A stretch of 64,000 bases of DNA from PALSA-505 sp963762615 (GTDB taxonomy: Bacteria > Actinomycetota > Actinomycetes > Streptosporangiales > Streptosporangiaceae), in the NCBI GenBank assembly GCA_963762615.1, contig CAVXLG010000013.1, positions 1,549,970 to 1,613,969 on the forward strand, read 5' to 3'. Within the stretch, counting starts at the first letter, position 1; each line of letters begins with the position of its first letter. Both the position numbers and the translations under genes were made by a program. The notes under the pieces are model-generated. The model was not told the DNA's origin. It searched no databases and saw only the letters and a program-made list of their open reading frames with translations. Shown here one piece after another: positions 35,486 to 46,989 of this stretch.

Positions 35486-35549
35486 TATCGAATGATAGCG
35501 GAGGCGGCTGGCGCCGGAGGCGTAAGCATACTAGAATGTTCATTCGATA
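35486..35549. promoter_or_regulatory. Inverted-repeat pair in a divergent promoter region
   Basis: TATCGAATGA (35486-35495) recurs as its exact reverse complement TCATTCGATA (35540-35549) in an AT-rich pocket between the DUF2510 gene (minus) and the small plus-strand gene at 35568. The left copy also forms a CTATC-GAAT-GATAG palindrome. TAGAAT at 35532-35537 is a -10-like element for the plus-strand gene, and TATCAT on the minus strand one for DUF2510. Best read as a shared operator/promoter; unproven. Confidence 0.5.
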
Positions 35550-35567
35550 AGAAGTTATCCTGTGGCC

Positions 35568-35945
35568 ATGCCCGCTCACCTTCCGCCTGGCTGGCCGGCC
35601 GGGGTGCACCCGCCAGGCAGTGACCGGTTCGAGGCGACCGCGGTGACCTGGCTGCTCGATGTGGTGCCCCCCGATTACCGGCTGTACGGCGTGCTGCGCA
35701 GGCACCCGGTGGCACTGGCAACGATCGCTCGCCACCACCTGGCGGCAGCCGTGCAGGGAGCCCGGCAGGGATACCGGATGGCCAGGACCGAGCTGACGCA
35801 GGCGCTGCCGCCGCACGCGGTGGACGCGGTGCTCGTCGCGTACCGGCGGGAAGGCCGCAGGCTGGTGGCCGTGTCCCGGTCCGTCAACGTGCTGGAACGG
35901 GCGCTGCGCGGCGAGACCTTCCGGCCGGGCCTGGACGGGCGTTAG
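35568..35945 (+). CDS. Conserved actinobacterial hypothetical protein
   Basis: 125 residues; the text DVVPPDYRLYGVLRRHPVAL and HHLAAAVQGARQGYRMARTEL is typical of a small helical family found widely in actinomycetes. No catalytic motif seen. ATG at 35568 or GTG at 35562 are both possible. It is expressed from the AT-rich region with the inverted repeat and divergent from DUF2510; function unknown. Confidence 0.55.
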   Translation: MPAHLPPGWPAGVHPPGSDRFEATAVTWLLDVVPPDYRLYGVLRRHPVALATIARHHLAAAVQGARQGYRMARTELTQALPPHAVDAVLVAYRREGRRLVAVSRSVNVLERALRGETFRPGLDGR

Positions 35946-36084
35946 CGGCGGCCGGGGCGCCCGGCAGGACTGCCCCCGGCGGCGGCCTCGTCGGTCGCCA
36001 GCCAAGTCCAGGCTGACTTCGTCCTCGGCCTTGCCAGGGATTGCCTGCACGCCGCTCCTGAGCCAGCGCCCTGTTGCCCGCGCT

Positions 36085-38301
36085 CTAAAGCGCGCGCAGC
36101 ACCAGCAGCGCCATGTCGTCGGCTGCCGGGCCGGAGCCGAACTCGCTGACCGCCCGCTGGATCCGGGCCGCGACCGCGCCCGCGCTCAGCCCGGCACAGC
36201 CGGCCAGCAGCCTCGCCAGCCCGTCGTCGTCGTCGAGCAGGCAGCCTTCCTGCCGGCGTTCGGTGACTCCGTCGGTCACGCAGAGGACCAGGTCGCCGGG
36301 GAACAGGAAGACGTCCTGCGCGCCGAACGTGAGCTGGTCGATCACCCCGAGCAGCGGCTGGGGTTGCGCGGCGGGCTGCGGCAGCGCGGCGGGCGCCCCG
36401 CCCCCGGCGGGCCGCAGCAGCAGCGGCAGCGGGTGCCCGGCGCATACCAGCGACAGCCGGACCCCGGGGGTGCCCGCAGGCTGAGGCTCCTGCGGTTCCG
36501 GGCCGCCCGGCTCGCCGGCCGCGGTGTAGATCTCGCCGTGGATGAGCGTGATGAACGCCGCCCCCGCGCCTGCCTCGAGCAGCAGCCGGTTCAGCCGGCC
36601 GAGTACCGCGGCGATGCCGTAGCCCTCGCCCGCCAGGATGCGCAGGGTGTGCCGGGCCAGGCCGGTCACCGCGGCAGCCGCCGGACCGGTGCCGCACACA
36701 TCGCCGATCGTGAACCGCCAGCGGCCCTCCCCCGCCGCGAACACGTCATAAAAGTCACCGCCGACCTCGTTGCCCTCGCCGGCCACCTCGTGCGCCACGG
36801 CCAGGTCGAGGCCGGGGATCCGCGGCACCTCCGGCGGCAGCAGGCTCCGCTGCAGCGCCCGGCTGGTCTCCTGCTGCCGCTCGTACAGCTGGGCGTTGTC
36901 CACCGCCAGTGCCGTCCGGCGCGCCAGGTCCTCGGCCAGCTCGGTTGCCTCCCGCGGCAGGCCGCCGCCGCGGGCCCGGCCGATCGCAAGGACGCCGAGG
37001 CTGCGGCCGCGGGCGGCCAGCGGGAAGCACCAGGCGGCGTCGGAGGTCAGCTCCGCCGCATCTGGCGGCAGCCCGGCGGGGTCATCGATGGCCAGCGACC
37101 AGCTGCGGCCGCCGCGCCCGGGCACCTCCGGAGCGGGAACGACGTCGAGCAGCCTGGCCAGCGCGTCCAGCCGGGATTCGTCGGCGTGCCATACGTAGGC
37201 GGGCCGGGGGGCTCCGGCGTCGTCGTTGAGCAGCACCGCACACCAGGCGGCCAGCCGGGGCACGACGAGCTGCGCGGCCAGGGCGATGATCTTCTCCTGG
37301 TCGAGCGTGCCTGCCAGCAGGTCACTCGCCTCGGCCAGGAAGCTGACCCGGCCGCGCCTGGCCCGGTCAAGCTCGCTCAGCCTGGCCCGCTCGAGGGAGA
37401 GCGCCATCCGGTCGGCCACCTCCTGCAGCCGGGCCGAGTCCTTCTCGTCGAAACGATCCGGCTCCCCCGACGCGACGGCCAGGATCCCGGTCACCCGCCC
37501 CTCCACGAGGAGCGGGACCGTCACGACCGACCGGGATGCGCTGCCGTGCTCCTGGGCCCCCGGGCCGGGCAGGGCGCCGAGCGCCGCCGGGGGACCGAGG
37601 CCGGCCGCCGCCCGCATCCGCAGCTCCCCGTCGTCGTCGGCGACGAGCGCATACGCGGCGTCCGCGTCCACCGTGTCACGCGCCGTCTCGACCGTGTGCC
37701 GGAGCAGTTCGTCATAGCCGAGCCCGCCCAGGTCCAGCGGATGGAACACGGGCTCGCCGTCGATCGCCGCGACCCCCTCATGTAGCAGACCGGCGGGGGC
37801 GGCCAGGGCACGGTCGCCCTCGGCAGGCAAGGCAGCCGCGGCCGGAGCGTCATCGGCCAGCACCTCGCCGGCCGGGCGGTCGGCGAACGTGATCCTGAAC
37901 CACACCGCCTTCGACGTCCGCGTGTAGGTCACCCCCCACGCCGAGGCGAGCGCGGACGGCAGCAGCAGCCCGCGCCCGCTGGTGCGGCCGGCCGGATCGT
38001 CCGGCGGCGGCCCGGAGCCGCCCAGCCCGCGGGCCGGATGCCGGTCCCGCACGGCCACCTCGAGCGCGCCGCCGCTCATCCGGCAGGTGACCTGGACCTG
38101 CGTGCCGGCGTGCACCACCGCGTTGGTGACCAGCTCGCTGGTCAGCAGCACCGCGTCATCGACCAGGTCGCAGGCCCGGCCGGGCGGGCCCGGCACCCGC
38201 CACGACCGCAACGTCTCGCGCACGAAATGCCGCGCCTGCCCGGCGGCGGAGGGCTCCGGCGGATATGTGGCGGTAGTTACCCGTTCGTCAGGTTCCGGCA
38301 C
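36085..38301 (-). CDS. Multidomain PP2C (SpoIIE-type) phosphatase with GAF domains and RsbW-like ATPase
   Basis: 738 residues. Order: N-terminal HATPase of the anti-sigma/RsbW type (LVDDAVLLTSELVTNAVVHAG; SGRGLLL), two GAF-like sensor regions (about 170-500), then a SpoIIE/PP2C phosphatase (NEVGGDFYDVF; FTIGDVCGTGPAAA; CAGHPLPLLL; LCVTDGVTERR; ADDMALLVL) with the metal-binding aspartates present. Such proteins control anti-sigma-factor antagonists by dephosphorylation, with the kinase domain in the same chain. It is divergent from the hybrid kinase at 38473, with 170 bases between them, so the two may be co-regulated. Signal sensed by GAF is unknown. Confidence 0.85.
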   Translation of the reverse strand: MPEPDERVTTATYPPEPSAAGQARHFVRETLRSWRVPGPPGRACDLVDDAVLLTSELVTNAVVHAGTQVQVTCRMSGGALEVAVRDRHPARGLGGSGPPPDDPAGRTSGRGLLLPSALASAWGVTYTRTSKAVWFRITFADRPAGEVLADDAPAAAALPAEGDRALAAPAGLLHEGVAAIDGEPVFHPLDLGGLGYDELLRHTVETARDTVDADAAYALVADDDGELRMRAAAGLGPPAALGALPGPGAQEHGSASRSVVTVPLLVEGRVTGILAVASGEPDRFDEKDSARLQEVADRMALSLERARLSELDRARRGRVSFLAEASDLLAGTLDQEKIIALAAQLVVPRLAAWCAVLLNDDAGAPRPAYVWHADESRLDALARLLDVVPAPEVPGRGGRSWSLAIDDPAGLPPDAAELTSDAAWCFPLAARGRSLGVLAIGRARGGGLPREATELAEDLARRTALAVDNAQLYERQQETSRALQRSLLPPEVPRIPGLDLAVAHEVAGEGNEVGGDFYDVFAAGEGRWRFTIGDVCGTGPAAAAVTGLARHTLRILAGEGYGIAAVLGRLNRLLLEAGAGAAFITLIHGEIYTAAGEPGGPEPQEPQPAGTPGVRLSLVCAGHPLPLLLRPAGGGAPAALPQPAAQPQPLLGVIDQLTFGAQDVFLFPGDLVLCVTDGVTERRQEGCLLDDDDGLARLLAGCAGLSAGAVAARIQRAVSEFGSGPAADDMALLVLRAL

Positions 38302-38472
38302 GTGTCCGGGCTCCGCCTGCGACCCCGGGCGCTACGGAATGGTCGCTTTCGGTCATGGCTTGCGCTTCCATCGTGACAGACTTGTGATCTCCATAGCCTA
38401 GATAGCGAACACCTGCCCGCGGAGCCGTTCGGGCCGGAAGGCTGCGATCAGGCCACCAGGACGGAGATCCCT

Positions 38473-41379
<2,907 letters not shown>

Positions 41380-41411
41380 ACGCGGTGCCGCCGCGGAAGG
41401 GAGCTGGTGAC

Positions 41412-42116
41412 TTGCCCGCGAAACCCAGGATCCTGCTGGTGGACGACCGCGCGGAGAATCTGACCGCGCTCGAGGCCGTCCTGTCGTCGCTGAATCAGGT
41501 CCTGGTACCTGTCCGCTCCGGCGATGCCGCGCTCAAGGCGCTGCTCACCGGGGAGTTCGCGGTGATCCTGCTCGACGTCGTGATGCCCGGCATGGACGGT
41601 TTCGAGACCGCCGCGCACATCAAGCGGCGGGCCAAGACCCGCGACATCCCGATTATCTTCCTGACCGCGGCCAGTTCCGAGCCCGATTACGCGTTCCGCG
41701 GGTACGCGGCCGGCGCGGTCGACTACATCGCCAAGCCGTTCGACCCCTGGGTACTACGCGCCAAGGTGTCCATCTTCGTCGAGCTCTACGTCAAGAACCG
41801 GCAGCTGCGGGAGCAGGCCGAACTGCTGCGCGGCCAGCTGGCCAGCGCGCCCGGGCTGGCCGGGCGGGGCGGCGCGGCGAGCCTGCTGGCCGATCCTTCA
41901 CCCGGCTCGCCCGGCTCCCCGGCTCCGGCCGGCGATGCCGAGCCGCTGCTGACCGAGCTGTCCGGCCGGCTGGCCGCCGTGGAGGACCTGGCCGCCGTGA
42001 TCTCCGGCCAGGCCGCATCGGGCGGCGACCCGGTCATGGCCGACTGCACGACCCGGCTGGAGCACCGGGTGGGCAGGCTCAGGGACGCGCTGGACGCCCT
42101 CCGCGTGAGCGGCTAG
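41412..42116 (+). CDS. Response regulator with receiver domain and coiled-coil tail
   Basis: 234 residues: receiver domain (ILLVDDRAENLTALEAVL; phospho-acceptor in VILLDVVMPGMDG; switch Thr in FLTAASS; Lys in IAKPFDP) and a helical C-terminus without DNA-binding domain. Probable phosphorelay partner of the preceding hybrid kinase. TTG at 41412 is taken as start for the GGAAGGGAG ahead of it; an in-frame GTG at 41385 is the other option. Output is probably by protein contact. Confidence 0.8.
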   Translation: MPAKPRILLVDDRAENLTALEAVLSSLNQVLVPVRSGDAALKALLTGEFAVILLDVVMPGMDGFETAAHIKRRAKTRDIPIIFLTAASSEPDYAFRGYAAGAVDYIAKPFDPWVLRAKVSIFVELYVKNRQLREQAELLRGQLASAPGLAGRGGAASLLADPSPGSPGSPAPAGDAEPLLTELSGRLAAVEDLAAVISGQAASGGDPVMADCTTRLEHRVGRLRDALDALRVSG

Positions 42117-42134
42117 CCGAACGCAGGCCGGGCG

Positions 42135-42894
42135 GTGAGCGAGTCGCGCGACGGTGTCGCGGTCACCTTCGCGGGGTCCGGCGACGCCTTCGGCAGCGGC
42201 GGGCGTCACCAGGCGTGCATCCACCTGCGCGCCCGCGGCGGCCAGGCATCCCGTGCTGGTGGACTGCGGGGCGACCTCGCTCACCGCGCTGCGCAGCCTC
42301 CGCCTCGACCCGGGCGAGATCGCCGCGGTGTTCGTCTCCCACCTGCACGGGGATCACTTCGGCGGGCTGCCGTTCCTCGTCCTGGACGCCCAGTTCGCCC
42401 ATCGCACCCGGCCGCTGGCCGTGGCCGGGCCGCCCGGCACCGCGGGCAGGCTCACCGAGGCGATGGAGTGCCTGTTCCCCGGCTCGTCCGCGGTGTCCCG
42501 CCGGTTCCGGCTGGAGGTGACGGAGTTGCGGCCCGGAATGCCTGACGTGGTGGCCGGAGTCCAGGTCACCGCCTGGGAGGTCGATCACCCCAGCGGCGCC
42601 CCGGCGCTCGCGCTGCGGCTGGGGCTGGGCGGCCGGGTCATCGCCTATACCGGCGACACGGCCTGGACCGACGTCCTGCTCGAGGTCGCCGACGGCGCGG
42701 ACCTGCTCATCGCCGAGGCCTACCGGATGGACCAGGACATCCCCTACCACCTGCGGCACGCTGACCTGGCCGCGCGCAGGCACCTGCTCACCAGCGGCCG
42801 CATCGTGCTGACGCACCTGGGCGCTGACGTACTCAGCCAGCGGGACCGGGTGCTTTTCGAGACCGCCCGGGACGGGCTGGTCCTGGACATCTGA
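42135..42894 (+). CDS. MBL-fold metallo-hydrolase (frameshifted)
   Basis: About 253 residues. The GTG-started frame gives MSESRDGVAVTFAGSGDAFG then GGRHQACIHLRARGG; after about 42240 the sense continues one frame over as HPVLVDCGATSLTALRSL, then the metal motif HLHGDHFGG, later VDHPSGAPAL, IAYTGDT and LTHLGAD. One extra base explains the shift. It looks like the ribonuclease Z/phosphodiesterase-like branch of the beta-lactamase fold. It follows the response regulator by 18 bases and may be part of that operon. Substrate unknown. Confidence 0.75.
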
Positions 42895-42901
42895 GCGGGC
42901 G

Positions 42902-42921
42902 GCCCGGATCCGGCGCCGGGC
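42902..42921. terminator. Short hairpin between convergent genes
   Basis: GCCCGG (42902-42907) pairs with CCGGGC (42916-42921) around an eight-base loop, 8 bases after the metallo-hydrolase stop and 14 before the end of the convergent acyltransferase gene. Weak stem; assigned from position. Confidence 0.35.
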
Positions 42922-42934
42922 GGGGATCACGGCC

Positions 42935-43588
42935 TCAGGCGTGCAGCGGCGGCGACCAGCCGTCACCGGCCACGTACTCCCGGACCACCCGGGCCGGGAC
43001 GCCGGCCACCACGCACCGGTCCGGGATCACCCCGCGCACCACCGAGCCCGCGGCGACCGCCACGTTCCGGCCGATGCACGCGCCGGGAAGGATGATCGCG
43101 CCTGCCCCCAGCCAGGTTCCGGAGCCGATCGAGACCGCCGTGTTGCGGGGTACCTGGCGCCCGATCGGGATCTCCGGGTCGGCGTAGCCGTGGTTCTGGT
43201 CGGTGATGTAGACGTACGGCCCGGTGAACACGTCGTCCCCGATCTGGATCGAGTGATGGGCGACGATGTGGCTGCCCCGCCCGATCACGCAGCGGTCGCC
43301 GACCCGCAGCACCGGGACGGTCCCGAGATCCTGGCCGGGGATCATGCCGGCGGATATCGTCACGTGCGAGCCGATCAGCGTGTCCTCGCCTACCATGATC
43401 GATTGCTCGCCGTAGACGGAACCGACCGGGAAGGCGAGCATCGAGCCCCGGCCGAACGCGGCGAACCTGTGACCGGCCGGGGTGTCTGCCGTGATCACGC
43501 CCGCGTCCTGCACCGCCTGCCAGGCCCGGTGCACCAGGACCGACCGGGCGCGCCGGTAGCGGCAGGCGATTGCGTACCTCCAGGCCAT
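42935..43588 (-). CDS. Left-handed beta-helix acyltransferase (hexapeptide repeat)
   Basis: 217 residues of the maltose/galactoside O-acetyltransferase type: hexapeptide turns (VGEDTLIGSHVTISAGM; VGDRCVIGRGSHIVAH; IGDDVFTGPYVYIT), the catalytic His in DQNHGY, and the C-terminal coils (AGAIILPGACIGRNVAVAAGSVV). Acetyl- or acyl-CoA-dependent transfer to a sugar or antibiotic is usual; substrate unknown. ATG at 43588 starts the N-terminal helix region. The rlmN frame upstream has no stop before this gene and overlaps it in another frame (see rlmN). Confidence 0.75.
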   Translation of the reverse strand: MAWRYAIACRYRRARSVLVHRAWQAVQDAGVITADTPAGHRFAAFGRGSMLAFPVGSVYGEQSIMVGEDTLIGSHVTISAGMIPGQDLGTVPVLRVGDRCVIGRGSHIVAHHSIQIGDDVFTGPYVYITDQNHGYADPEIPIGRQVPRNTAVSIGSGTWLGAGAIILPGACIGRNVAVAAGSVVRGVIPDRCVVAGVPARVVREYVAGDGWSPPLHA

Positions 43589-44720
43589 GGCGGACAACGG
43601 TACCCGGGAAGTCCTCGCCGGCGCTCGCGGCCAGCTGGCCGCAGGCGCCGTCGATCTGGCTGCCCCTGGTGTCCCTGACCGTGACCGGCACGCCGTGCGC
43701 GCCGAGCCGGGCGGCGAACGCATCCATCGCCGACGGCGCGGACGCGGTCCACTGCGAGCCCGGCGTGGGGTTGAGCGGGATCAGGTTGACGTGCGCGAGC
43801 CGGCCGGACAGCAGTGCGCCCAGCGCGTCTGCCCGGCCCGGCTGGTCGTTGATGTCGCGGATCAGGGCGTACTCGATCGAGACCCGGCGCCCGGTCGCCG
43901 CCGCGTAACCCCAGGCGGCCTCCAGGACCTCGGCCACCGGCCAGCGGCGGTTCACCGGCACCAGCCGGTCGCGCAGCTCATCGTCCGGCGCGTGCAGCGA
44001 CACGGCGAGCGTTACGGCGAGCCCTTCGGCGGTCAGCCGGCCGATGGCGGGCACGAGGCCCACCGTGGAGACGGTGACATGCCGCTGGGACAGGCCCAGG
44101 CCGTGCGGCAGCGGGTCGGTGATGCGGCGGACGGCGGACAGCACGCTGCGGTAGTTGGCCAGCGGCTCGCCCATCCCCATGAACACCACGTTGGACAGGC
44201 GGCACGGGCTGCCGCCCGCACCGCCGGCGGCCAGCACGCGGGCCGCCGCGACCACCTGCTCGACGATCTCTCCGGCCGACAGGTTGCGGGTCAGGCCGGC
44301 CTGCCCGGTCGCGCAGAACGGGCAGCCCATCCCGCAGCCGGCCTGCGATGACACGCATACGGTGGCACGGTCCGGGTAGCGCATGAGCACCGACTCCAGT
44401 CGCGCGCCATCGAAGCTGCGCCACAGCGTCTTGCGGGTCATCCCCTCGTCGCAGCTGAGCTCGCGCTCGCTGGTGAGCAGCCGGGGCAGCAGCTCGGCGG
44501 CCAGGGAAACCCGGGATGACGCGGGCAGATCGGTCATCTGGCCGGGTTCATCGGTCAGCCGGGCGAAATAGTGCCGGGACAGCTGATCGGCGCGGAACGG
44601 CGGCTCACCGAGTTGCGCGGCCGCGGCCCGGCGGGCGGCCGGGTCGAGGTCGGCCAGATGGCGCGGCGGCTTCCGGGGAGCCGTGCCGCGGCCCGGTGCC
44701 GCCGGCTGCGGGCGCTGCAC
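42963..44720 (-). CDS. rlmN: 23S rRNA/tRNA adenine-C2 methyltransferase RlmN (3' end unclear)
   Basis: Radical-SAM enzyme that methylates A2503 of 23S rRNA. Cluster motif CGMGCPFC, then GMGEPLANY, SLHAPDDELRD and the C-terminal VTVRDTRGSQIDGACGQLAA are present in order. RlmN normally stops a few residues after that last segment (about 43620 here), but this frame stays open to 42963 through the acyltransferase gene in a different frame. Either a small indel hides the stop, or the frame truly runs on; the extra 215 residues do not look like protein. GTG at 44720 has a GGAG site; ATG at 44750 is an alternative. The SUFU gene is divergent from it. Confidence 0.85.
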   Translation of the reverse strand: MQRPQPAAPGRGTAPRKPPRHLADLDPAARRAAAAQLGEPPFRADQLSRHYFARLTDEPGQMTDLPASSRVSLAAELLPRLLTSERELSCDEGMTRKTLWRSFDGARLESVLMRYPDRATVCVSSQAGCGMGCPFCATGQAGLTRNLSAGEIVEQVVAAARVLAAGGAGGSPCRLSNVVFMGMGEPLANYRSVLSAVRRITDPLPHGLGLSQRHVTVSTVGLVPAIGRLTAEGLAVTLAVSLHAPDDELRDRLVPVNRRWPVAEVLEAAWGYAAATGRRVSIEYALIRDINDQPGRADALGALLSGRLAHVNLIPLNPTPGSQWTASAPSAMDAFAARLGAHGVPVTVRDTRGSQIDGACGQLAASAGEDFPGTVVRHGLEVRNRLPLPARPVGPGAPGLAGGAGRGRDHGRHPGRSQVRRVRPGLDARLPGRFRLRRAIDHGRRGHADRLARDDIRRHDPRPGSRDRPGAAGRRPLRDRAGQPHRRPSLDPDRGRRVHRAVRLHHRPEPRLRRPGDPDRAPGTPQHGGLDRLRNLAGGRRDHPSRRVHRPERGGRRGLGGARGDPGPVRGGRRPGPGGPGVRGR

Positions 44721-44780
44721 ATGTGCTCCATTCTGCTGGCGGCGACTCATTTCATGATAGGCCGTTGTAGATTCCCTTCC

Positions 44781-45884
44781 ATGCCGAAGATGCGCGGGCG
44801 GCTGACGCAGCCAGAACCCCACATCCTGGTGGAGAGCACCAGTCCCTACGAGAGCCGCCGCATGCTCGTCGAGTACGACGGGACCACCACGGCAGCGTAC
44901 TTGAACGACGAAGCCAACTCGATCGCCGCGACCTGGATCGCCAATCATCAGCCGGCCCCGCCGACGACCGACCTGGGCAGGCTGAACGCCGGACGCGCGC
45001 CTATCATGCCGGCCGGCCACACCAAGCACCCGGGCGGCCGCGCGCCGCTCGATCCCGGCCGCCTCACCGTGCTCTGGTTCGAGGAAGGCGACGGCGCCGC
45101 CGTGCTCGAGGATGGCCAGCTTCTCGCGGTGATCCCCGGCTGGTCCGACATGACCAGGGGAATGCCCGGGTACAGCCGCGACATCATCGGGCAGACGCCG
45201 TTCGGATGGTCGCTTGACGACGCGCTGGAAGGGCTGGGCCCGCGCACCGAGCAGGCCAGCGCGTTCTGGAAATGGCGGGACACCTCGGGATCGTGGGGCG
45301 GCTTCCAGCAGGCAGTCCTCGGTCACCTGCTGAGCAGGCTGGGGCCCGGCGCCCACTACTGGGACGCGGCGGCGGGCAAGCAGCCCGCGGTGGGCATCTC
45401 CGAGCGCCCGGCCGCGCCTGGCCGGCCGTATACCGTGCTGTCCACGGTCGGGATGAGCTGCCAGCGGATGCCCGTGGTCGAGCAGGTCGTCGAGGAGGCG
45501 GACGAGTACACCCGGATCGAGCTGGCCATGGCCACGTCGCTGGCCAGCACGCAGGCGGCGCGGATCTTCTTGTGGCTCGCCCAGTACCCGTGGCGGGCGG
45601 TCACCTGGTTCGGCCCGGGGCATAGTGTCCGCTGGTATCACGAGCCCGGTACGTTCCCGCTCGGCGGCGGCCGCGAGGCGGTGCTGCTGCTCGACGACCC
45701 GGTCGGGCTGGTCGGGCCCGACGTGCCGGACCTGTCCGGATTCTCGTTCGGCGGCGACCCGGTCCGGTGGCTGTGGGTGGTCCCGATCACCGAGCAGGAG
45801 CGGCTGCTGGCCAAGGAACACGGCTCGGCCAGCCTGGTGAGCGAGCTCGCCGCCCAGCGGCGCAGCTGGATCGTCGGCTCCTGA
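44781..45884 (+). CDS. Suppressor-of-fused (SUFU) domain protein
   Basis: 367 residues. The C-terminal half fits the bacterial SUFU-like domain (YTVLSTVGMSCQRMPV; YTRIELAMATSL; WRAVTWFGPGHSV; RWLWVVPITEQERLLAKEHG). The N-terminal half (PYESRRMLVEYDG; LDPGRLTVLWFEEGDG) looks like another module found with it in actinomycetes. Bacterial SUFU proteins often occur as immunity or partner proteins in toxin systems, though no toxin gene adjoins here. ATG at 44781 sits 60 bases from the divergent rlmN start. Confidence 0.7.
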   Translation: MPKMRGRLTQPEPHILVESTSPYESRRMLVEYDGTTTAAYLNDEANSIAATWIANHQPAPPTTDLGRLNAGRAPIMPAGHTKHPGGRAPLDPGRLTVLWFEEGDGAAVLEDGQLLAVIPGWSDMTRGMPGYSRDIIGQTPFGWSLDDALEGLGPRTEQASAFWKWRDTSGSWGGFQQAVLGHLLSRLGPGAHYWDAAAGKQPAVGISERPAAPGRPYTVLSTVGMSCQRMPVVEQVVEEADEYTRIELAMATSLASTQAARIFLWLAQYPWRAVTWFGPGHSVRWYHEPGTFPLGGGREAVLLLDDPVGLVGPDVPDLSGFSFGGDPVRWLWVVPITEQERLLAKEHGSASLVSELAAQRRSWIVGS

Positions 45885-45932
45885 GGGCTTTACTCCCGAA
45901 CAGGCGGGCGCCGGTCGCCGACCCGGCCAGCC

Positions 45933-46988
45933 TCAGTGCGGGATGAAGACGGTCAGCAGCAGCCAGGTCACCGGCGCGCTGAGCAGCATGGCGTCGATCC
46001 GGTCCAGGACCCCGCCGTGCCCGGGCAGCAGCGACCCCATGTCCTTGATCCCCAGGTCCCGCTTGATCATCGACTCCACCAGGTCACCCAGGGTCGCGAC
46101 CGCGACCACCGCCGCGCCGAGGATGAGCCCCTGCCAGACGTGCCCGTGCAGGAGCACAGGCAGCAGTGCACCCCCGGCCGCCAGGCAGGCCAGTGCCGAC
46201 CCGGCGAACCCTTCCCAGGTCTTCTTCGGGCTGATCCGCGGGACGAGCAGGTGCTTGCCGAAACTGATGCCCGCAAAGTAGCCGCCGATATCGCTGCAGA
46301 CCGTGACCACGAGGAACAGGAAGGCCCGGTGGGCTCCGTCGGGCGCCGACAGCATGAGCGCCACGAACGCGCCGGCCAGCGGCAGGTACACGACGGCGAA
46401 CATCCCGGCGGTGACGTCGCGCAGGAACCCGGCGGCCGGGCCGGCCAGCCGCCAGGCCAGCACGCCGATCATCGTGAGCGCGAGCGCGGCCAGCATGGCG
46501 CGGTAGCCGAGCCAGTACGCGCACGTGTAGACAGCAGCGCCGCCCGCGTAGACGGGGACCAGCGGGATCGCGATCTGCCGCACCCGCAGCGCCCGGCCCA
46601 GTTCCCAGACCGCGATCGCGATCGCGACACCCATCAAGAGGAGGAAGCTCGACTTGACGGTGAACAGGGTGACGACCGCGAGGGCACCCAGGCCCAGGCC
46701 CACCGCCGCGGCTACCGGGAGGTTACGGCCGGTCCTGGATCTCGGTGGCTGCCCGGCGGCAGCGGCGCCCGCGTCTTCCCCCGGGCTGCCGGTCTCCTCC
46801 CCCGGGCCGCCGGCCTGTTCCTCTGGGATGGCGGCCTCGTCCCCCGGGACGGCGGTCTCGTCCCCCGGGACGGCGGCCTCTTCCCCTGGGCCGCCGGCGA
46901 CTTGCCGCGGGGCGCCGTCGTCGCGCGGTTGGCTGGGATTGTCCGTTCGGCCGCTGTCAACGCCCGGGCCGGAGCCGTGGAGGTCCAA
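45933..46988 (-). CDS. cdsA: Phosphatidate cytidylyltransferase
   Basis: About 350 residues: an acidic Pro/Gly/Glu-rich N-terminal tail with repeats such as AVPGDE, then a multi-helix membrane domain ending in the CdsA signature (GDLVESMIKRDLGIKD; LLPGHGGVLDRIDAM) and SPKKTWEG. Makes CDP-diacylglycerol for phospholipid synthesis at the membrane. It follows frr as usual. TTG at 46988 (just after the frr stop, GAGG ahead) is preferred; the alternative ATG at 47033 lies inside frr. The long acidic tail is unusual but not unknown in actinobacteria. Confidence 0.9.
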   Translation of the reverse strand: MDLHGSGPGVDSGRTDNPSQPRDDGAPRQVAGGPGEEAAVPGDETAVPGDEAAIPEEQAGGPGEETGSPGEDAGAAAAGQPPRSRTGRNLPVAAAVGLGLGALAVVTLFTVKSSFLLLMGVAIAIAVWELGRALRVRQIAIPLVPVYAGGAAVYTCAYWLGYRAMLAALALTMIGVLAWRLAGPAAGFLRDVTAGMFAVVYLPLAGAFVALMLSAPDGAHRAFLFLVVTVCSDIGGYFAGISFGKHLLVPRISPKKTWEGFAGSALACLAAGGALLPVLLHGHVWQGLILGAAVVAVATLGDLVESMIKRDLGIKDMGSLLPGHGGVLDRIDAMLLSAPVTWLLLTVFIPH

Positions 46989-46989
46989 G

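Noticed and set aside
42963..43588. A genuine RlmN-acyltransferase bifunctional enzyme
   Set aside because: The RlmN frame over this interval reads as Arg/Gly/Pro noise, while the hexapeptide repeats lie in another frame with their own ATG; fusion needs an extra indel.
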